Shown here: positions 27,009 through 37,031 of the stretch, piece by piece | Numbering within the stretch: position 1 is the first letter of the stretch | How the letters are laid out: each line of letters starts with the position of its first letter | Assembly (NCBI RefSeq): GCF_014252335.1 | Contig: NZ_CP059218.1 | Coordinates: 257,788 to 321,787, forward strand | DNA length: 64,000 nucleotides | Direction: 5' to 3' | Source: Blattabacterium cuenoti | GTDB taxonomy: Bacteria; Bacteroidota; Bacteroidia; Flavobacteriales; Blattabacteriaceae | The notes under the pieces: model-generated | Database searches by the model: none | Seen by the model: the letters and a program-made list of their open reading frames with translations, nothing else | What the model was told of the DNA's origin: nothing | Position numbers and translations under genes: made by a program

Positions 27009-28025
27009 TTATTTTAAATCATCTGTAACGAAAGGTAATAAACCAATTTCTCTACATTTTTTAATAGAAGAATTTAATTTTTTTTGATTTTTTTGCAAAG
27101 TGCCCGTAATTCTACGAGGTAGAATTTTTCCTTGTGCATTTAAAAATTTAATTAGAAATGAAGAATCTTTATAATCTATATATTTAATATTATTTTTTTG
27201 AAAAAAACAATATTTTTTTTCTTTTTTGGTTTCTATCTTTAAGGGAGATAAATATCTAAAATTACTTTCTGTTGCTGTTTCTGATGAGACAGAATCGATT
27301 TCTACATTACCAGTTACTACTTTTTTCACTGCTTCTACATGACCACTTTCTACTTGTTTCACTTTTTCTACATTACCACTTGCTACTTGTTTCACTTCTT
27401 CTACATGACCACTTTCTACTTGTTTCACTTTTTCTACATTACCACTTGCTACTTGTTTCACTTCTTCTACATGACCACTTTCTACTTTTTTAACTGCTTC
27501 TACATTACCAGTTACTACTTTTTTCACTGCTTCTACATCACCACTGTCTACTTGTTTCACTTCTTCTACATTACCACTTTCTACTTGTTTCACTTCTTCT
27601 ACATGACCACTGTCTACTTGTTTCACTTCTTCTACATGACCACTTTCTACTTTTTTCACTGTTTCTACTACATTACCAGTTACTACTTTTTTCACTGCTT
27701 CTACATTACTACTTTTTACTTGTTTCACTGTTTCTACATTACCAGTTTTTATTTTTTTCACTTCTTCTACATTACCACTTTCTACTTGTTTCACTTCTTC
27801 TACATGACCACTGTCTACTTGTTTCACTTCTTCTACATGACCACTTTCTACTTTTTTCACTGTTTCTACATTACCAGTTACTACTTTTTTCACTGCTTCT
27901 ACATTACTACTTTTTACTTGTTTCACTTTTTCTACATTACCACTTGCTACTTGTTTCACTTCTTCTACATGACCACTTTTATTTATTTTTTTTTTTTGTT
28001 TTTTATTTTTATCTACAATCATCAC
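27009..28025 (-). CDS. rpsR: 30S ribosomal protein S18 with a large repeat-built N-terminal extension
   Basis: The C-terminal 80-100 residues are a normal bS18: IKYIDYKDSSFLIKFLNA, QGKILPRRITGTLQKNQKKL and IKKCREIGLLPF. Ordinary S18 is about 75-100 residues, but this frame encodes 338. Residues about 1-17 are Lys-rich, and residues 18-238 are 20 tandem copies of an 11-residue unit like GHVEEVKQVES, with one partial copy to follow. Each unit has V at positions 3, 6 and 9, and varies at the second and fifth residues. The frame stays open with no poly-A slip, and it overlaps rpsF by 4 nt, so the whole extension should be translated. An internal start just before the S18 core cannot be ruled out, because no methionine is seen there. 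Confidence 0.93.
   Translation of the reverse strand: MMIVDKNKKQKKKINKSGHVEEVKQVASGNVEKVKQVKSSNVEAVKKVVTGNVETVKKVESGHVEEVKQVDSGHVEEVKQVESGNVEEVKKIKTGNVETVKQVKSSNVEAVKKVVTGNVVETVKKVESGHVEEVKQVDSGHVEEVKQVESGNVEEVKQVDSGDVEAVKKVVTGNVEAVKKVESGHVEEVKQVASGNVEKVKQVESGHVEEVKQVASGNVEKVKQVESGHVEAVKKVVTGNVEIDSVSSETATESNFRYLSPLKIETKKEKKYCFFQKNNIKYIDYKDSSFLIKFLNAQGKILPRRITGTLQKNQKKLNSSIKKCREIGLLPFVTDDLK
27312..27974 (-). repeat. 33-bp tandem repeat array in rpsR (20 units)
   Basis: Twenty in-frame units of 33 bp encode residues 18-238. One unit (GNVVETVKKVES) is 36 bp, which breaks the strict period once. Blocks are re-used: the series SNVEAVKKVVT, GNVETVKKVES, GHVEEVKQVDS, GHVEEVKQVES recurs 6 units later, and the pair GHVEEVKQVAS/GNVEKVKQVES occurs twice side by side. 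This indicates segmental duplication and slippage, not a single expansion. Confidence 0.96.
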
Positions 28026-28375
28026 TTTTTAATTTTATTTCTTCTTGTTTTGGCATATTCAATACCATATTTATTGAGTTTAACAGTAAGAAAACGTAAA
28101 ATACGTTCATCTTGTCTTAATTTTAATTCTAAACTAGAAATTAAATTAGGATAAAACAAAAATTCAAATAAATGATAACAACCACTTTGTTTTTTTTTAA
28201 TTGGATAAGCTAATTTTTTCAATCCCCAATGTTCCTGATAAACTATCTGTCCATCTTTTTGTATCATATAATCCTCGTATTCTTTTACCGTTTGTTTTGC
28301 TTGTTCATCAGAAAGAATAGGGGTAATGATTAGAACACTTTCATAATGTGTATGTGTAAGCATTGAATTATACAT
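28022..28375 (-). CDS. rpsF: 30S ribosomal protein S6
   Basis: bS6 binds 16S rRNA together with S18 at the platform. The 117-residue product has HYESVLIITPILSDEQ, HWGLKKLAYPIKKKQSGCYH and FKYLTVKL-like FLTVKLNKYG. The frame opens at 28375, while a second in-frame ATG at 28363 (MLTHTHYESV) matches the usual S6 opening better; both are possible. It is the first gene of rpsF-rpsR-rplI. Confidence 0.95.
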   Translation of the reverse strand: MYNSMLTHTHYESVLIITPILSDEQAKQTVKEYEDYMIQKDGQIVYQEHWGLKKLAYPIKKKQSGCYHLFEFLFYPNLISSLELKLRQDERILRFLTVKLNKYGIEYAKTRRNKIKK

Positions 28376-28385
28376 TTAAAAAACA

Positions 28386-28416
28386 TAAATCTATATTTTT
28401 ATGGTTTATTGTCAAA
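28386..28416 (-). promoter_or_regulatory. possible promoter of rpsF-rpsR-rplI
   Basis: On the minus strand TTTTG (around 28413-28417) is followed after 19 nt by TAGATTTA (28393-28386), close to the Bacteroidota TTTG/TAnnTTTG pattern. A start of transcription near 28379 would leave a leader of about 4 nt to the first ATG or 16 nt to the second. It sits in the short gap after gltX. Confidence 0.35.
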
Positions 28417-28423
28417 ACAAATA

Positions 28424-29968
28424 TCAAAGTTTTTTCATAATTTGTTTGATTAATTTATTTATCCTTCGTATGCTAGATGCTTTTCCTAATATGTCTAAAA
28501 TAATCAAAAGATTCACACCAGTTAGTTTGCCTACTAAAGCAAAACGAAGTAATTCCATAATTTTACGTTTTACTTTTATTTGTTCATAAAAAATATTTTT
28601 CAAGTTGTCCAAATTAAACAAAGAAATATTGTATAATAATTTTTTTACATATTCTAACAAATCTAAATTTTGTACATTACAAATTTTTTTAAAAAAATCA
28701 TCTTCATATGAAGATGGATCCATAAAAAAGTAAAAAGTGTGTTTCCATATATCATGAATAAAATAAAGTCTATCAATGACAAGATGTATAATCTTTACAA
28801 GATAGGCTCTATTATTATATTTATTATATTGTTGTATTGAACGCTTTGTCAGTTCATTTTGAAGAACAAACATGATATTATCTATTATATTTTCTGTTTT
28901 TGTTAAGTATTGTTTATTCAACCATTTTAACTTTTTAAAATTGAAAACAATTCCTGATTTTGATACTTGTTCTAAAGAAAATAAATGAATTAATTCTTGT
29001 TTTGAAAAAATTTCTTTTTTACCTACCCCTACAGGATTCCATCCCAATAAAGCTAACATATTGATAATAGATTCTGGAAAATATCCTAATTCTCGATACC
29101 CTTTGATTGTAGTATTATTTTTTTTCCATTGCAAAGGATAAATTGGATAATCTAAACTCATGTTTCTTTTACTGATTTTGCCTAGTCCATCATTTTTTAA
29201 TATCAAAGGTAAATGTGCGAATTTAGGATTTGACCATCCAAATGCTCTATATAACAATAAATGAAATGGCATAGATGGCAACCACTCATCACCTCTAATA
29301 ACATGAGTAATTTTCATTAAATAATCATCAATTGTACTTGCCAAATGATAAGTAGGATACCCATTGGATTTTAATAAAATTTTGTCATCTAAATCATCGG
29401 TATTTATTTCTATATTGCCACGAATCAAATCATATATTTTTAATTTTTTACCTGGTTGTATTTTGAATCTAATCACATAAGGTATACCAGAATTAATTTT
29501 TATTTTCAATTTTTGTTTATTCATATACAATGAATTATTTAAATTCATTCTAATACTAGAATTATAAGAAAAAGTTAATCCAATATTCTTATATTCTTTT
29601 CTTTTTTCATTGAGTTCTTTATCTGTATCAAAAGCATAATATGCATTATCTTGATCTAATAATTTATTCAGATAAAAACGATAAATATCTAAACGTTTAG
29701 ATTGATAATAAGGAACATAAGGGCCACCATATCCAACCCCCTCATCAGGCTCTATTTTACACCATTTCAATGATTCTAAAATATAAGATACCGAATTAGG
29801 AACCAATCTTTGTCTATCAGTATCTTCTATTCTAAGAATAAATTTTCCTCTATGTTTCTTAGCAAAAAGATAATTATATAATGCTGTTCTAAGTCCGCCT
29901 AAATGTAAAGGTCCAGTAGGACTAGGGGCAAAACGGACTCTAACTATATCATTTATTATATCTAACAC
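28424..29968 (-). CDS. gltX: glutamyl-tRNA synthetase
   Basis: GltX charges tRNA-Glu. The 514-residue class I synthetase has the HIGH-equivalent PSPTGPLHLGGLRTALYN near the N-terminus, TYHLASTIDDYLMKITHVIRG, and the KMSKS-equivalent GKISKRN. The anticodon-binding C-terminal helical domain is present (about residues 320-514). Since tRNA-Gln and a glutamine codon are present, either glutaminyl synthetase or the GatCAB route must exist elsewhere; it is not in this window. Confidence 0.95.
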   Translation of the reverse strand: MLDIINDIVRVRFAPSPTGPLHLGGLRTALYNYLFAKKHRGKFILRIEDTDRQRLVPNSVSYILESLKWCKIEPDEGVGYGGPYVPYYQSKRLDIYRFYLNKLLDQDNAYYAFDTDKELNEKRKEYKNIGLTFSYNSSIRMNLNNSLYMNKQKLKIKINSGIPYVIRFKIQPGKKLKIYDLIRGNIEINTDDLDDKILLKSNGYPTYHLASTIDDYLMKITHVIRGDEWLPSMPFHLLLYRAFGWSNPKFAHLPLILKNDGLGKISKRNMSLDYPIYPLQWKKNNTTIKGYRELGYFPESIINMLALLGWNPVGVGKKEIFSKQELIHLFSLEQVSKSGIVFNFKKLKWLNKQYLTKTENIIDNIMFVLQNELTKRSIQQYNKYNNRAYLVKIIHLVIDRLYFIHDIWKHTFYFFMDPSSYEDDFFKKICNVQNLDLLEYVKKLLYNISLFNLDNLKNIFYEQIKVKRKIMELLRFALVGKLTGVNLLIILDILGKASSIRRINKLIKQIMKKL

Positions 29969-29987
29969 AATTATAAATATTTATATA

Positions 29988-31400
29988 TTATTTTCCAATG
30001 CAAAATTTAGAAAAAATATTGCTCAAAACTTCTTCATTGGTAATTTCTCCGGTAATTTGTCCTAAAAAACGAAAAGATTCTCTTATATGTAGAGAAATTA
30101 AATCTATTGAAATATTATTATTTAACGCTAACGCATTATAAGCAATCGAAATCTCTTCTAATGTTTTTTTCAACGCTTCATAATGTCTATTATTTGTTAC
30201 AATAATTCTTTTTTTCGCAAATTGATCAAAAAAAAATTTACTTAAAACATCTAACATTTTATTGATTCCTTGATTATTTTTGGATGATATATCAAATATT
30301 CTATTAACTGATGAGTGTAAATTACAAAAATCTTTAAAAGAAGATATATCTGATTTATTTGCAATAGCAAAAATTTTTTTCATTGGATATTTTTTATTTA
30401 AAGTTTGAATTGTTTGAATAATTTTTTTTTGCTTTTCTATTCCATTATATGCCTCAAAAAGATATAAAATTACATGTGCATTCTTTATGCTTTTCAGAGT
30501 TTTATTAATTCCTAATAATTCTATTGGGTTTGTTGTTTTACGAATTCCTGCTGTATCCACAAAACGAAAGGGAATCCCTTTCAAAATTACATTACCTTCT
30601 AAACTATCTCTAGTAGTACCAGAAACATGTGATACAATAGAACGATTTTCTTGTAAAATTTGATTAAATAAAGTGGATTTTCCTACATTAGTATTTCCAA
30701 TAATGACTACAATAATTCCTGTTTTTATAGCATTTCCTAGCGAAAAAGATTCAATTAAATTGTTTAAAGAAACTTGTAAATCTTTTAAAATAGACAAAAG
30801 TGTTGATTTTTTTAAAGAAGGATTATTCTCTTCAGGAAAATCTAATTCTAATTCCAACAAAGAAGAAAAATTCAATAACTTTGTTCTTAACGATTTAATC
30901 GATTCTTTCAATGTCCCTTTTATCTGTTGCAAAGATATTTCATTATTCGTTTTATTTTCAGAATAAATAATATCATAAATGGCTTCTGCTTGTGATAAAT
31001 CTATTTTTTTATTTAAAAAAGCACGAAATGTAAATTCTCCAGGGTTAGCTAACCTAATCCCTTTTCCTTCTTCTAAAAATAACTTTATTATATATTCTTG
31101 AATATATTGAGATCCATGACAAGATATTTCAATCATATTTTCTCCTGTGTAAGAATAAGGTTCTCTAAATATTGATATCAATACTTGATCTATTAATTTT
31201 TTATTTTTGTTATCTGAAATATATCCTAAATGAATTGTATGTGTTGACTGATTTTGCAGTTTTTTTCCATGTTTAGCAGAAATAAAAAAACTATCAACTG
31301 TATATATGGATTGTTTTCCAGATAAACGAATTACAGAAATTGCACTTGCCCCCATTGGTGGTGTAGCTAACGCAATAATAGTATCATCATTAAATAACAT
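29988..31400 (-). CDS. mnmE: tRNA modification GTPase MnmE
   Basis: MnmE, with MnmG, installs the carboxymethylaminomethyl group on U34 of several tRNAs. The 470-residue protein has an N-terminal folate-binding domain (TIIALATPPMGASAISVIRLSG), a helical domain, an inserted G domain (IIGNTNVGKSTLFNQIL, SHVSGTTRD, DTAGIR, ANKSD) and the C-terminal FCIGK with the conserved cysteine. All essential elements are present. It lies upstream of gltX and divergent from prmC. Confidence 0.96.
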   Translation of the reverse strand: MLFNDDTIIALATPPMGASAISVIRLSGKQSIYTVDSFFISAKHGKKLQNQSTHTIHLGYISDNKNKKLIDQVLISIFREPYSYTGENMIEISCHGSQYIQEYIIKLFLEEGKGIRLANPGEFTFRAFLNKKIDLSQAEAIYDIIYSENKTNNEISLQQIKGTLKESIKSLRTKLLNFSSLLELELDFPEENNPSLKKSTLLSILKDLQVSLNNLIESFSLGNAIKTGIIVVIIGNTNVGKSTLFNQILQENRSIVSHVSGTTRDSLEGNVILKGIPFRFVDTAGIRKTTNPIELLGINKTLKSIKNAHVILYLFEAYNGIEKQKKIIQTIQTLNKKYPMKKIFAIANKSDISSFKDFCNLHSSVNRIFDISSKNNQGINKMLDVLSKFFFDQFAKKRIIVTNNRHYEALKKTLEEISIAYNALALNNNISIDLISLHIRESFRFLGQITGEITNEEVLSNIFSKFCIGK

Positions 31401-31433
31401 TGTTAAATAAAAATCAGTATTTTATTTTTTTGT

Positions 31434-32321
31434 ATGAATATAAATAAATATTATCAGTTGTTTTGTAAAACTCTTCATTCAATATATTCAGAATATAGAG
31501 AATTAGAAAATATTTTTTTTTTGTTAACTACTCATGTATTTCAATGTGATAAAATTTCTATTATGTTAAAATTATATCATAAAGAAGAAATCGAAGATGT
31601 TATATACCATAAACTAATTAGAAAATTATGGGAATTAAAAAAGAATAGACCTATTCAATATGTTATTAATAATTCCTATTTTTTTGGAATGAATTTTTTT
31701 GTCAATGAAAATGTCTTTATTCCAAGACCAGAAACAGAAGAACTTGTCTATTGGATTATCAAGGATCATCGATATATTAGTGATAATAAAAATATACAAA
31801 TATTTGATTTAGGTACTGGCAGTGGATGTATCGCAATTACATTAAAAAAATTTTTTAAATGTAGTATAGTTCATGCTTTCGATTTTTCTTATAAAGTTAT
31901 TTTGATTGCTAAACAAAATTCCTACATGCATAACGAACAAATCATGTTCAGAAAAATAGATATTTTAAAAAATTTAATTGACACTTATGTTTATAATAAT
32001 AAACACAATATTACTATTGTTGTTAGTAATCCACCTTATATAAAATTTTCTGAAAAAAAATCTCTACATCCCAATATTGTTCAATATGAACCTTTTCAAG
32101 CATTATTCGTTCCGGATGAAGATACATTTATATTTTATAAAAAAATAATCCTTTGGATTAAAAAACAATTTGATAATGAAGTATATTTATACTTTGAAAT
32201 TAATTCATCAATTGATTTAGAAAATATTATTAATTTTATGAAAAAACACGGAATTTCAAATATTGAAATTCGAAAAGATTGTCATGGATTATTAAGAATG
32301 ATTCGTATCATAATAATCTAA
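31434..32321 (+). CDS. prmC: peptide chain release factor N5-glutamine methyltransferase PrmC
   Basis: PrmC methylates the GGQ glutamine of release factors. The 295-residue protein has an N-terminal helical domain and a SAM-methyltransferase domain with IFDLGTGSGCIAI (about residues 122-134) and the catalytic VSNPPYIKF (about 197-205). The C-terminus ends ILRKDCHGLLRMIRI-like (GISNIEIRKDCHG). It is divergent from mnmE, with about 33 nt between starts. Confidence 0.94.
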   Translation: MNINKYYQLFCKTLHSIYSEYRELENIFFLLTTHVFQCDKISIMLKLYHKEEIEDVIYHKLIRKLWELKKNRPIQYVINNSYFFGMNFFVNENVFIPRPETEELVYWIIKDHRYISDNKNIQIFDLGTGSGCIAITLKKFFKCSIVHAFDFSYKVILIAKQNSYMHNEQIMFRKIDILKNLIDTYVYNNKHNITIVVSNPPYIKFSEKKSLHPNIVQYEPFQALFVPDEDTFIFYKKIILWIKKQFDNEVYLYFEINSSIDLENIINFMKKHGISNIEIRKDCHGLLRMIRIIII

Positions 32322-32389
32322 TTTAGATATTATAATGTATTATATGTTTATATATTGTTTCTGTGATTTATATCTTATCTACTGTATAT

Positions 32390-34417
32390 ATGAATAATGA
32401 TCATAAAATTAGACAAAAAATATTGAAACTAAGAAAAGAATTATCAATGTATAATTATCAATATTATATATTAAATCAATCCAAAATATCTGATGAAGAA
32501 TTTGATAAAAAATTAAAAGAATTATATTTGTTAGAAAGAGATTACCCAGAATTATTTGACACAAAATCTCCTACTTTAACAGTAGGACATCAATTATCTT
32601 CCTATATTTCTACTTTTCATCATAAATATAGAATGTATTCTCTTAAAAAGACTTATTCAAAAAAAGAATTTTTGATTTGGATACAACGCATAAAAAAAAT
32701 TATTTTTTATTCTTGTTCTTTAGTTTGTGAACTAAAATACGATGGTGTTTCTATTAATTTAATTTATAAAAATGGATTGTTATCTCATGCTTTAACTCGT
32801 GGAGATGGAAAACAAGGAGAAAACGTTATAGCCAATGTACGAACTATAAAATCTATACCATTAAAGTTAAAAGGGGGAAATCATCCTAAATATCTTGAAA
32901 TACGTGGAGAAATTTTTTTTGAAAAAAAAATATTTTCAGAAATTAATGCAAACAGAATTAAACATGGGTTACGCCCTTATTATAATCAAAGAAATACAGC
33001 AAGTGGTACACTACAAATGAAAGATACAAAAGTAGTTGCTAGTAGACATTTATCTTGTATACCATATTCCGTTATAGGACAAAACTTACCGTTTAATACA
33101 CAATATAAATCTTTTAAATATTTAAAATTATGGGGATTTAATGTTCCAAAAATTATTTTTTGTTGCAATACAAATACAATAGAAGAAATTTTACATTTCA
33201 TAGACTATTGGAATAATAAACATCATATATTACCTTATTATACTGATGGAATTGTTATCAAAATAAATGAATATAAAAATCAATATATTATTGGATCTAC
33301 CAATAAATATCCTAAATGGGCAATTGCTTATAAATTTAATCCTAACAAATTATCTGAAACTAATTTATTGAATATTACTTTTCAAGTAGGACGTACTGGA
33401 ATTATTACTCCTATTGCTAACGTATATCCAGTTAAAATTTCTGGAACAATAATAAAAAAAGTAGGTCTTTATAATTATCGTTTTATACAAAATATGAAAA
33501 TTCATAATGGAGATTCACTTTTATTAGAAAAAGGAGGTGGAATTATACCAAAATTAAAAAATATTAATATAAACAAACGATTAATTAAAACAAATCCTAT
33601 ATGTTTTCCTAAAAATTGTCCATCATGTCAAAGTTTATTAATAAAAAAGAAAGATTTGTATTATTGTACTAATAGGATAAACTGTCCAAGTAAAAAACAA
33701 AGAGAAATACAACACTTTGTTAGCGAACATGGAATGAATATAAAAGGAATTGGAAAATCAATGATTAAAAAATTATACAAAAAAGGATTGTTATGTGAAA
33801 TAACCGATTTATATAAATTAAATGAAAAAAAAATTATTCAAATTAATGGAGTAAATCAAATATCAGCTCATAAAATCATCAACAACATCAATCAATCAAT
33901 TTACTATTCATCTTTGAAAAGAGTATTATATTCTCTTGGTATTCCCCATGTGGGAGAATATATTTCTGAAAAGTTAACTGAACATTTTAGTGATATTAAT
34001 GCCATAATAAATGCAAATTACAATCATTTGATATCTATTACAGGAATAGGTGACAAAATTGCTAATAGCATACTCAATTATTTTTCAATTCATAAAAATA
34101 AATTTTTAGTTAAAAAAATAATGGAAAAAGGATTATATATTTCATCAAACAATATCAAAACAACATATTTACCTCTCAATGGTAAATCTTTTGTATTTAC
34201 AGGAAAATTATCAAAAATGACTCGTAATCAAGCAAAAAATGTAGTAGAACATTTAGGTGGAAAAGTTTTTAATACTATCAATAATAAAGTAAATTTTCTA
34301 GTAATTGGAAAAAATTTTGGGCAAAAAGTTGCAAAATCTATAAAAAAAAAAAATATTGAAATTATAAATGAAGATTATTTTGAAAAACTAATCGAAAATA
34401 AAAAAAAAGAACAATAA
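32390..34417 (+). CDS. ligA: NAD-dependent DNA ligase LigA
   Basis: LigA seals nicks in DNA with NAD. From the chosen start at 32390 (MNNDHKIRQKILKLRK) it has 675 residues. The nucleotidyltransferase site is CELKYDGVSINL with the nucleophilic lysine at residue 116, and the second motif is EIRGEIFF. The OB fold has GRTGIITPIANV; the zinc finger cysteines are in CPSCQSLL, YYCTNR and NCPS; then helix-hairpin-helix repeats and a C-terminal BRCT domain (SFVFTGKLSKMTRNQAK). The usual SLxN near residue 84 reads SLKK here. The open frame begins nine codons earlier; I prefer the internal start because of family alignment. Confidence 0.95.
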   Translation: MNNDHKIRQKILKLRKELSMYNYQYYILNQSKISDEEFDKKLKELYLLERDYPELFDTKSPTLTVGHQLSSYISTFHHKYRMYSLKKTYSKKEFLIWIQRIKKIIFYSCSLVCELKYDGVSINLIYKNGLLSHALTRGDGKQGENVIANVRTIKSIPLKLKGGNHPKYLEIRGEIFFEKKIFSEINANRIKHGLRPYYNQRNTASGTLQMKDTKVVASRHLSCIPYSVIGQNLPFNTQYKSFKYLKLWGFNVPKIIFCCNTNTIEEILHFIDYWNNKHHILPYYTDGIVIKINEYKNQYIIGSTNKYPKWAIAYKFNPNKLSETNLLNITFQVGRTGIITPIANVYPVKISGTIIKKVGLYNYRFIQNMKIHNGDSLLLEKGGGIIPKLKNININKRLIKTNPICFPKNCPSCQSLLIKKKDLYYCTNRINCPSKKQREIQHFVSEHGMNIKGIGKSMIKKLYKKGLLCEITDLYKLNEKKIIQINGVNQISAHKIINNINQSIYYSSLKRVLYSLGIPHVGEYISEKLTEHFSDINAIINANYNHLISITGIGDKIANSILNYFSIHKNKFLVKKIMEKGLYISSNNIKTTYLPLNGKSFVFTGKLSKMTRNQAKNVVEHLGGKVFNTINNKVNFLVIGKNFGQKVAKSIKKKNIEIINEDYFEKLIENKKKEQ

Positions 34418-34444
34418 ACTAATCGTTTTTTTTTTCATATAGAA

Positions 34445-34465
34445 AACAGTATATTTAGTACTGTT
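34445..34465. repeat. 7-bp inverted repeat between ligA and lon
   Basis: AACAGTA (34445-34451) and TACTGTT (34459-34465) are separated by a 7-nt loop. It lies 28 nt after the ligA stop and 42 nt before lon. It may be the ligA transcript end or a regulator site for lon; there is no T-run after it on the plus strand, but a poly-T run precedes it at 34424-34433. Confidence 0.35.
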
Positions 34466-34507
34466 GATTCTTATGCATCATCATTTAAGTAAGAAATCTA
34501 TTTTAGT

Positions 34508-36910
34508 ATGTTACTAAAAAATATATTTACCGAATCTGGATTTGAATCTGAAGCTGAATTTATACCTTTAATGAGTCAAGATGAAGAAGATCAGCTTCTT
34601 AAAGATGATATACCTGAAGAATTATGCATATTGACAGTGAGAAATATGGTTTTATATACTGGAATAGTTTTTCCAATAATAGCAGGAAAAAGTGGGTCTA
34701 TACAATTATTACAAGATGCTTATGGATGTAATAAAACCGTTGGAGTATTAACTCAAAAAAATTCTGTCATAGATAATTTGAGCGAAAAGGATCTATACTC
34801 TATAGGTACTGTCGCTAAAATATTAAAATTATTAAAAATGCCTGACGGAAATACTACGGTAATTCTGCAAGGAAAAAGAAGATTTAAAGTAAATCGTTTT
34901 ATTCAAAATGATCCATATTTTAAAGCTGAGATTATAGCGTTAGAAGAAAAAAAACCTTCTTGTAAGGATAAAGAGTATCTAGCTTTGGTTGAAGCTATAA
35001 AAGAAATAGCCATAAAAATTATTCAAGATAATCCAAATATTCCTTCGGAAGCTAGTATTGCAATTCGCAATATAGAAAGTCCTTCTTTTTTAATAAATTT
35101 TGTAGCAGCTAATATGAATTTAGCTACTAGAGATAAACAAAAATTGTTAGAATACAATGATTTAAAAAAAAGAGCAATGGAAACATTGCGTTTTTTGAAT
35201 GTTGAACATCAACAATTAAAACTAAAAAATGACATTCAATCTAGGGTTAGAAGTGATATGGATCAGCAACAAAGAGAATATTTTTTGCATCAACAAATAA
35301 AAGCCATTCAAGAAGAACTAGGAGATATTTCTTATGAAAAAGAAATTGATGAAATGCGTGCAAAAGCATCTAGAAAAAAATGGCCAAAAGAAGCTAAAAA
35401 ACAATTTGATAGAGAGCTTCTAAAAATGCAAAGAACAAATCCTCAAATGCCAGAATATACTGTACAACGAAATTATTTGGAACTAATGATTGATCTCCCA
35501 TGGAGTAGATATTCAAAAGATAGTTTTGATTTAGATTTTGCCAAAAAAATTTTAGATAGAGATCATTATGGTTTAGAAAAGGTTAAAGAAAGAATTATAG
35601 AATATTTAGCAGTATTGAAATTAAGAGGGGATATGCGTTCTCCTATTTTATGTTTTTATGGACCACCTGGTGTAGGAAAAACATCATTAGGTAAATCTAT
35701 AGCAACGGCAATGAAAAGAAAATATGTACGTGTTTCTTTAGGAGGATTACACGATGAATCTGAAATTCGCGGCCATAGAAGAACTTATATTGGAGCTATG
35801 CCAGGGAGACTATTACAGTCTATACGAAAAGTAGGAACTTCTAACCCAGTTTTTGTTATTGACGAAATTGATAAAATGGGATTAGGCACAAATGGAGATC
35901 CTTCTTCAGCTATGTTAGAAGTTTTAGATCCTGAACAAAATACTTCTTTTTATGATAATTTTCTTGAAATGGGATATGATTTATCCAAAGTATTGTTTAT
36001 TGCTACAGCAAATTCACTTTCTAATATACAACCAGCATTGATAGATAGAATGGAAATTCTTGAAATGAATGGATATACAATTGAAGAAAAAACACCTATT
36101 GTAAAAAAATATATTTTACCTAAACAATTAAAAGAAAATGGATTAAAAAAATCAGATATTATACTTGGAACCAAGCAAATTGAAAAAGTAATTGAAAGTT
36201 ATACTAGAGAATCTGGTTTAAGAACATTAGAAAAACAAATAGCAAAATTAGCTCGTTATGCTGCTAAACATATTGCTATGAATAAAAAATATATAAAACG
36301 TTTAAGTGTTGAAAACATAGAAAAAATTTTAGGAATTCCAAATGACCCAGAACGTTATGAAAAAAATGATGTTCCAGGAGTAGTCATAGGATTAGCTTGG
36401 ACTAACTTTGGAGGAGATATTTTATATATTGAATCCAGTTTATCAAAAGGAAAAGGACATTTAAATATTACCGGAAATTTAGGAGAAGTTATGAAAGAAT
36501 CTGCTACCATTGCATTACAGTATATTAAAGCTAATTATGAAAAATTTCATATAGATCCTAAAATGTTTGAAGAAAACAATGTTCATCTACATGTTCCTGA
36601 AGGGGCAGTTCCAAAAGATGGTCCATCTGCTGGAATTACCATGTTAACTTCTTTAGTATCCATTTATACAAAAAGAAAGTTAAAACCAAATTTAGCTATG
36701 ACTGGAGAAATCACATTAAGAGGAAAAGTACTTCCTGTTGGAGGAATAAAGGAAAAAATTCTTGCAGCTAAAAGAGCTAATATTAAAGAAATCATTCTTT
36801 CACAAGAAAATAAGAAAGATGTACAAGAAATCAAACAAGAACATCTCAAAGGACTTACCTTTGATTATGTTAGAGAAATGAATGATGTTATTCAATTATC
36901 TCTATTATAA
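34508..36910 (+). CDS. lon: ATP-dependent protease Lon
   Basis: Lon degrades damaged and regulatory proteins. The 800-residue protein has the N-terminal substrate domain (about 1-250), a coiled coil, an AAA+ domain with [16 protein letters not shown] and [10 protein letters not shown], and the C-terminal serine protease with [11 protein letters not shown] and the catalytic lysine in [14 protein letters not shown]. The family length is normal. It follows ligA with a gap of about 90 nt and can be transcribed separately. Confidence 0.96.
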   Translation: MLLKNIFTESGFESEAEFIPLMSQDEEDQLLKDDIPEELCILTVRNMVLYTGIVFPIIAGKSGSIQLLQDAYGCNKTVGVLTQKNSVIDNLSEKDLYSIGTVAKILKLLKMPDGNTTVILQGKRRFKVNRFIQNDPYFKAEIIALEEKKPSCKDKEYLALVEAIKEIAIKIIQDNPNIPSEASIAIRNIESPSFLINFVAANMNLATRDKQKLLEYNDLKKRAMETLRFLNVEHQQLKLKNDIQSRVRSDMDQQQREYFLHQQIKAIQEELGDISYEKEIDEMRAKASRKKWPKEAKKQFDRELLKMQRTNPQMPEYTVQRNYLELMIDLPWSRYSKDSFDLDFAKKILDRDHYGLEKVKERIIEYLAVLKLRGDMRSPILCFYGPPGVGKTSLGKSIATAMKRKYVRVSLGGLHDESEIRGHRRTYIGAMPGRLLQSIRKVGTSNPVFVIDEIDKMGLGTNGDPSSAMLEVLDPEQNTSFYDNFLEMGYDLSKVLFIATANSLSNIQPALIDRMEILEMNGYTIEEKTPIVKKYILPKQLKENGLKKSDIILGTKQIEKVIESYTRESGLRTLEKQIAKLARYAAKHIAMNKKYIKRLSVENIEKILGIPNDPERYEKNDVPGVVIGLAWTNFGGDILYIESSLSKGKGHLNITGNLGEVMKESATIALQYIKANYEKFHIDPKMFEENNVHLHVPEGAVPKDGPSAGITMLTSLVSIYTKRKLKPNLAMTGEITLRGKVLPVGGIKEKILAAKRANIKEIILSQENKKDVQEIKQEHLKGLTFDYVREMNDVIQLSLL

Positions 36911-37031
36911 TTAGACTATTATAGCTCTAGCTATCTATATATAGTGGTAGTAATAGTATGAAAAAAATAATAAATACAAGAATAAAGTTATATTATATAT
37001 ATAACGTATCGTATGATGTTAAAATATAACA

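Noticed and set aside
27339..28154. A 271-codon plus-strand open frame rich in Phe/Tyr/Thr opposite the S18 repeats
   Set aside because: It is the antisense of the 33-bp repeat array. The unit length is a multiple of three, so an open frame in one unit stays open in all. It has no independent family signature.
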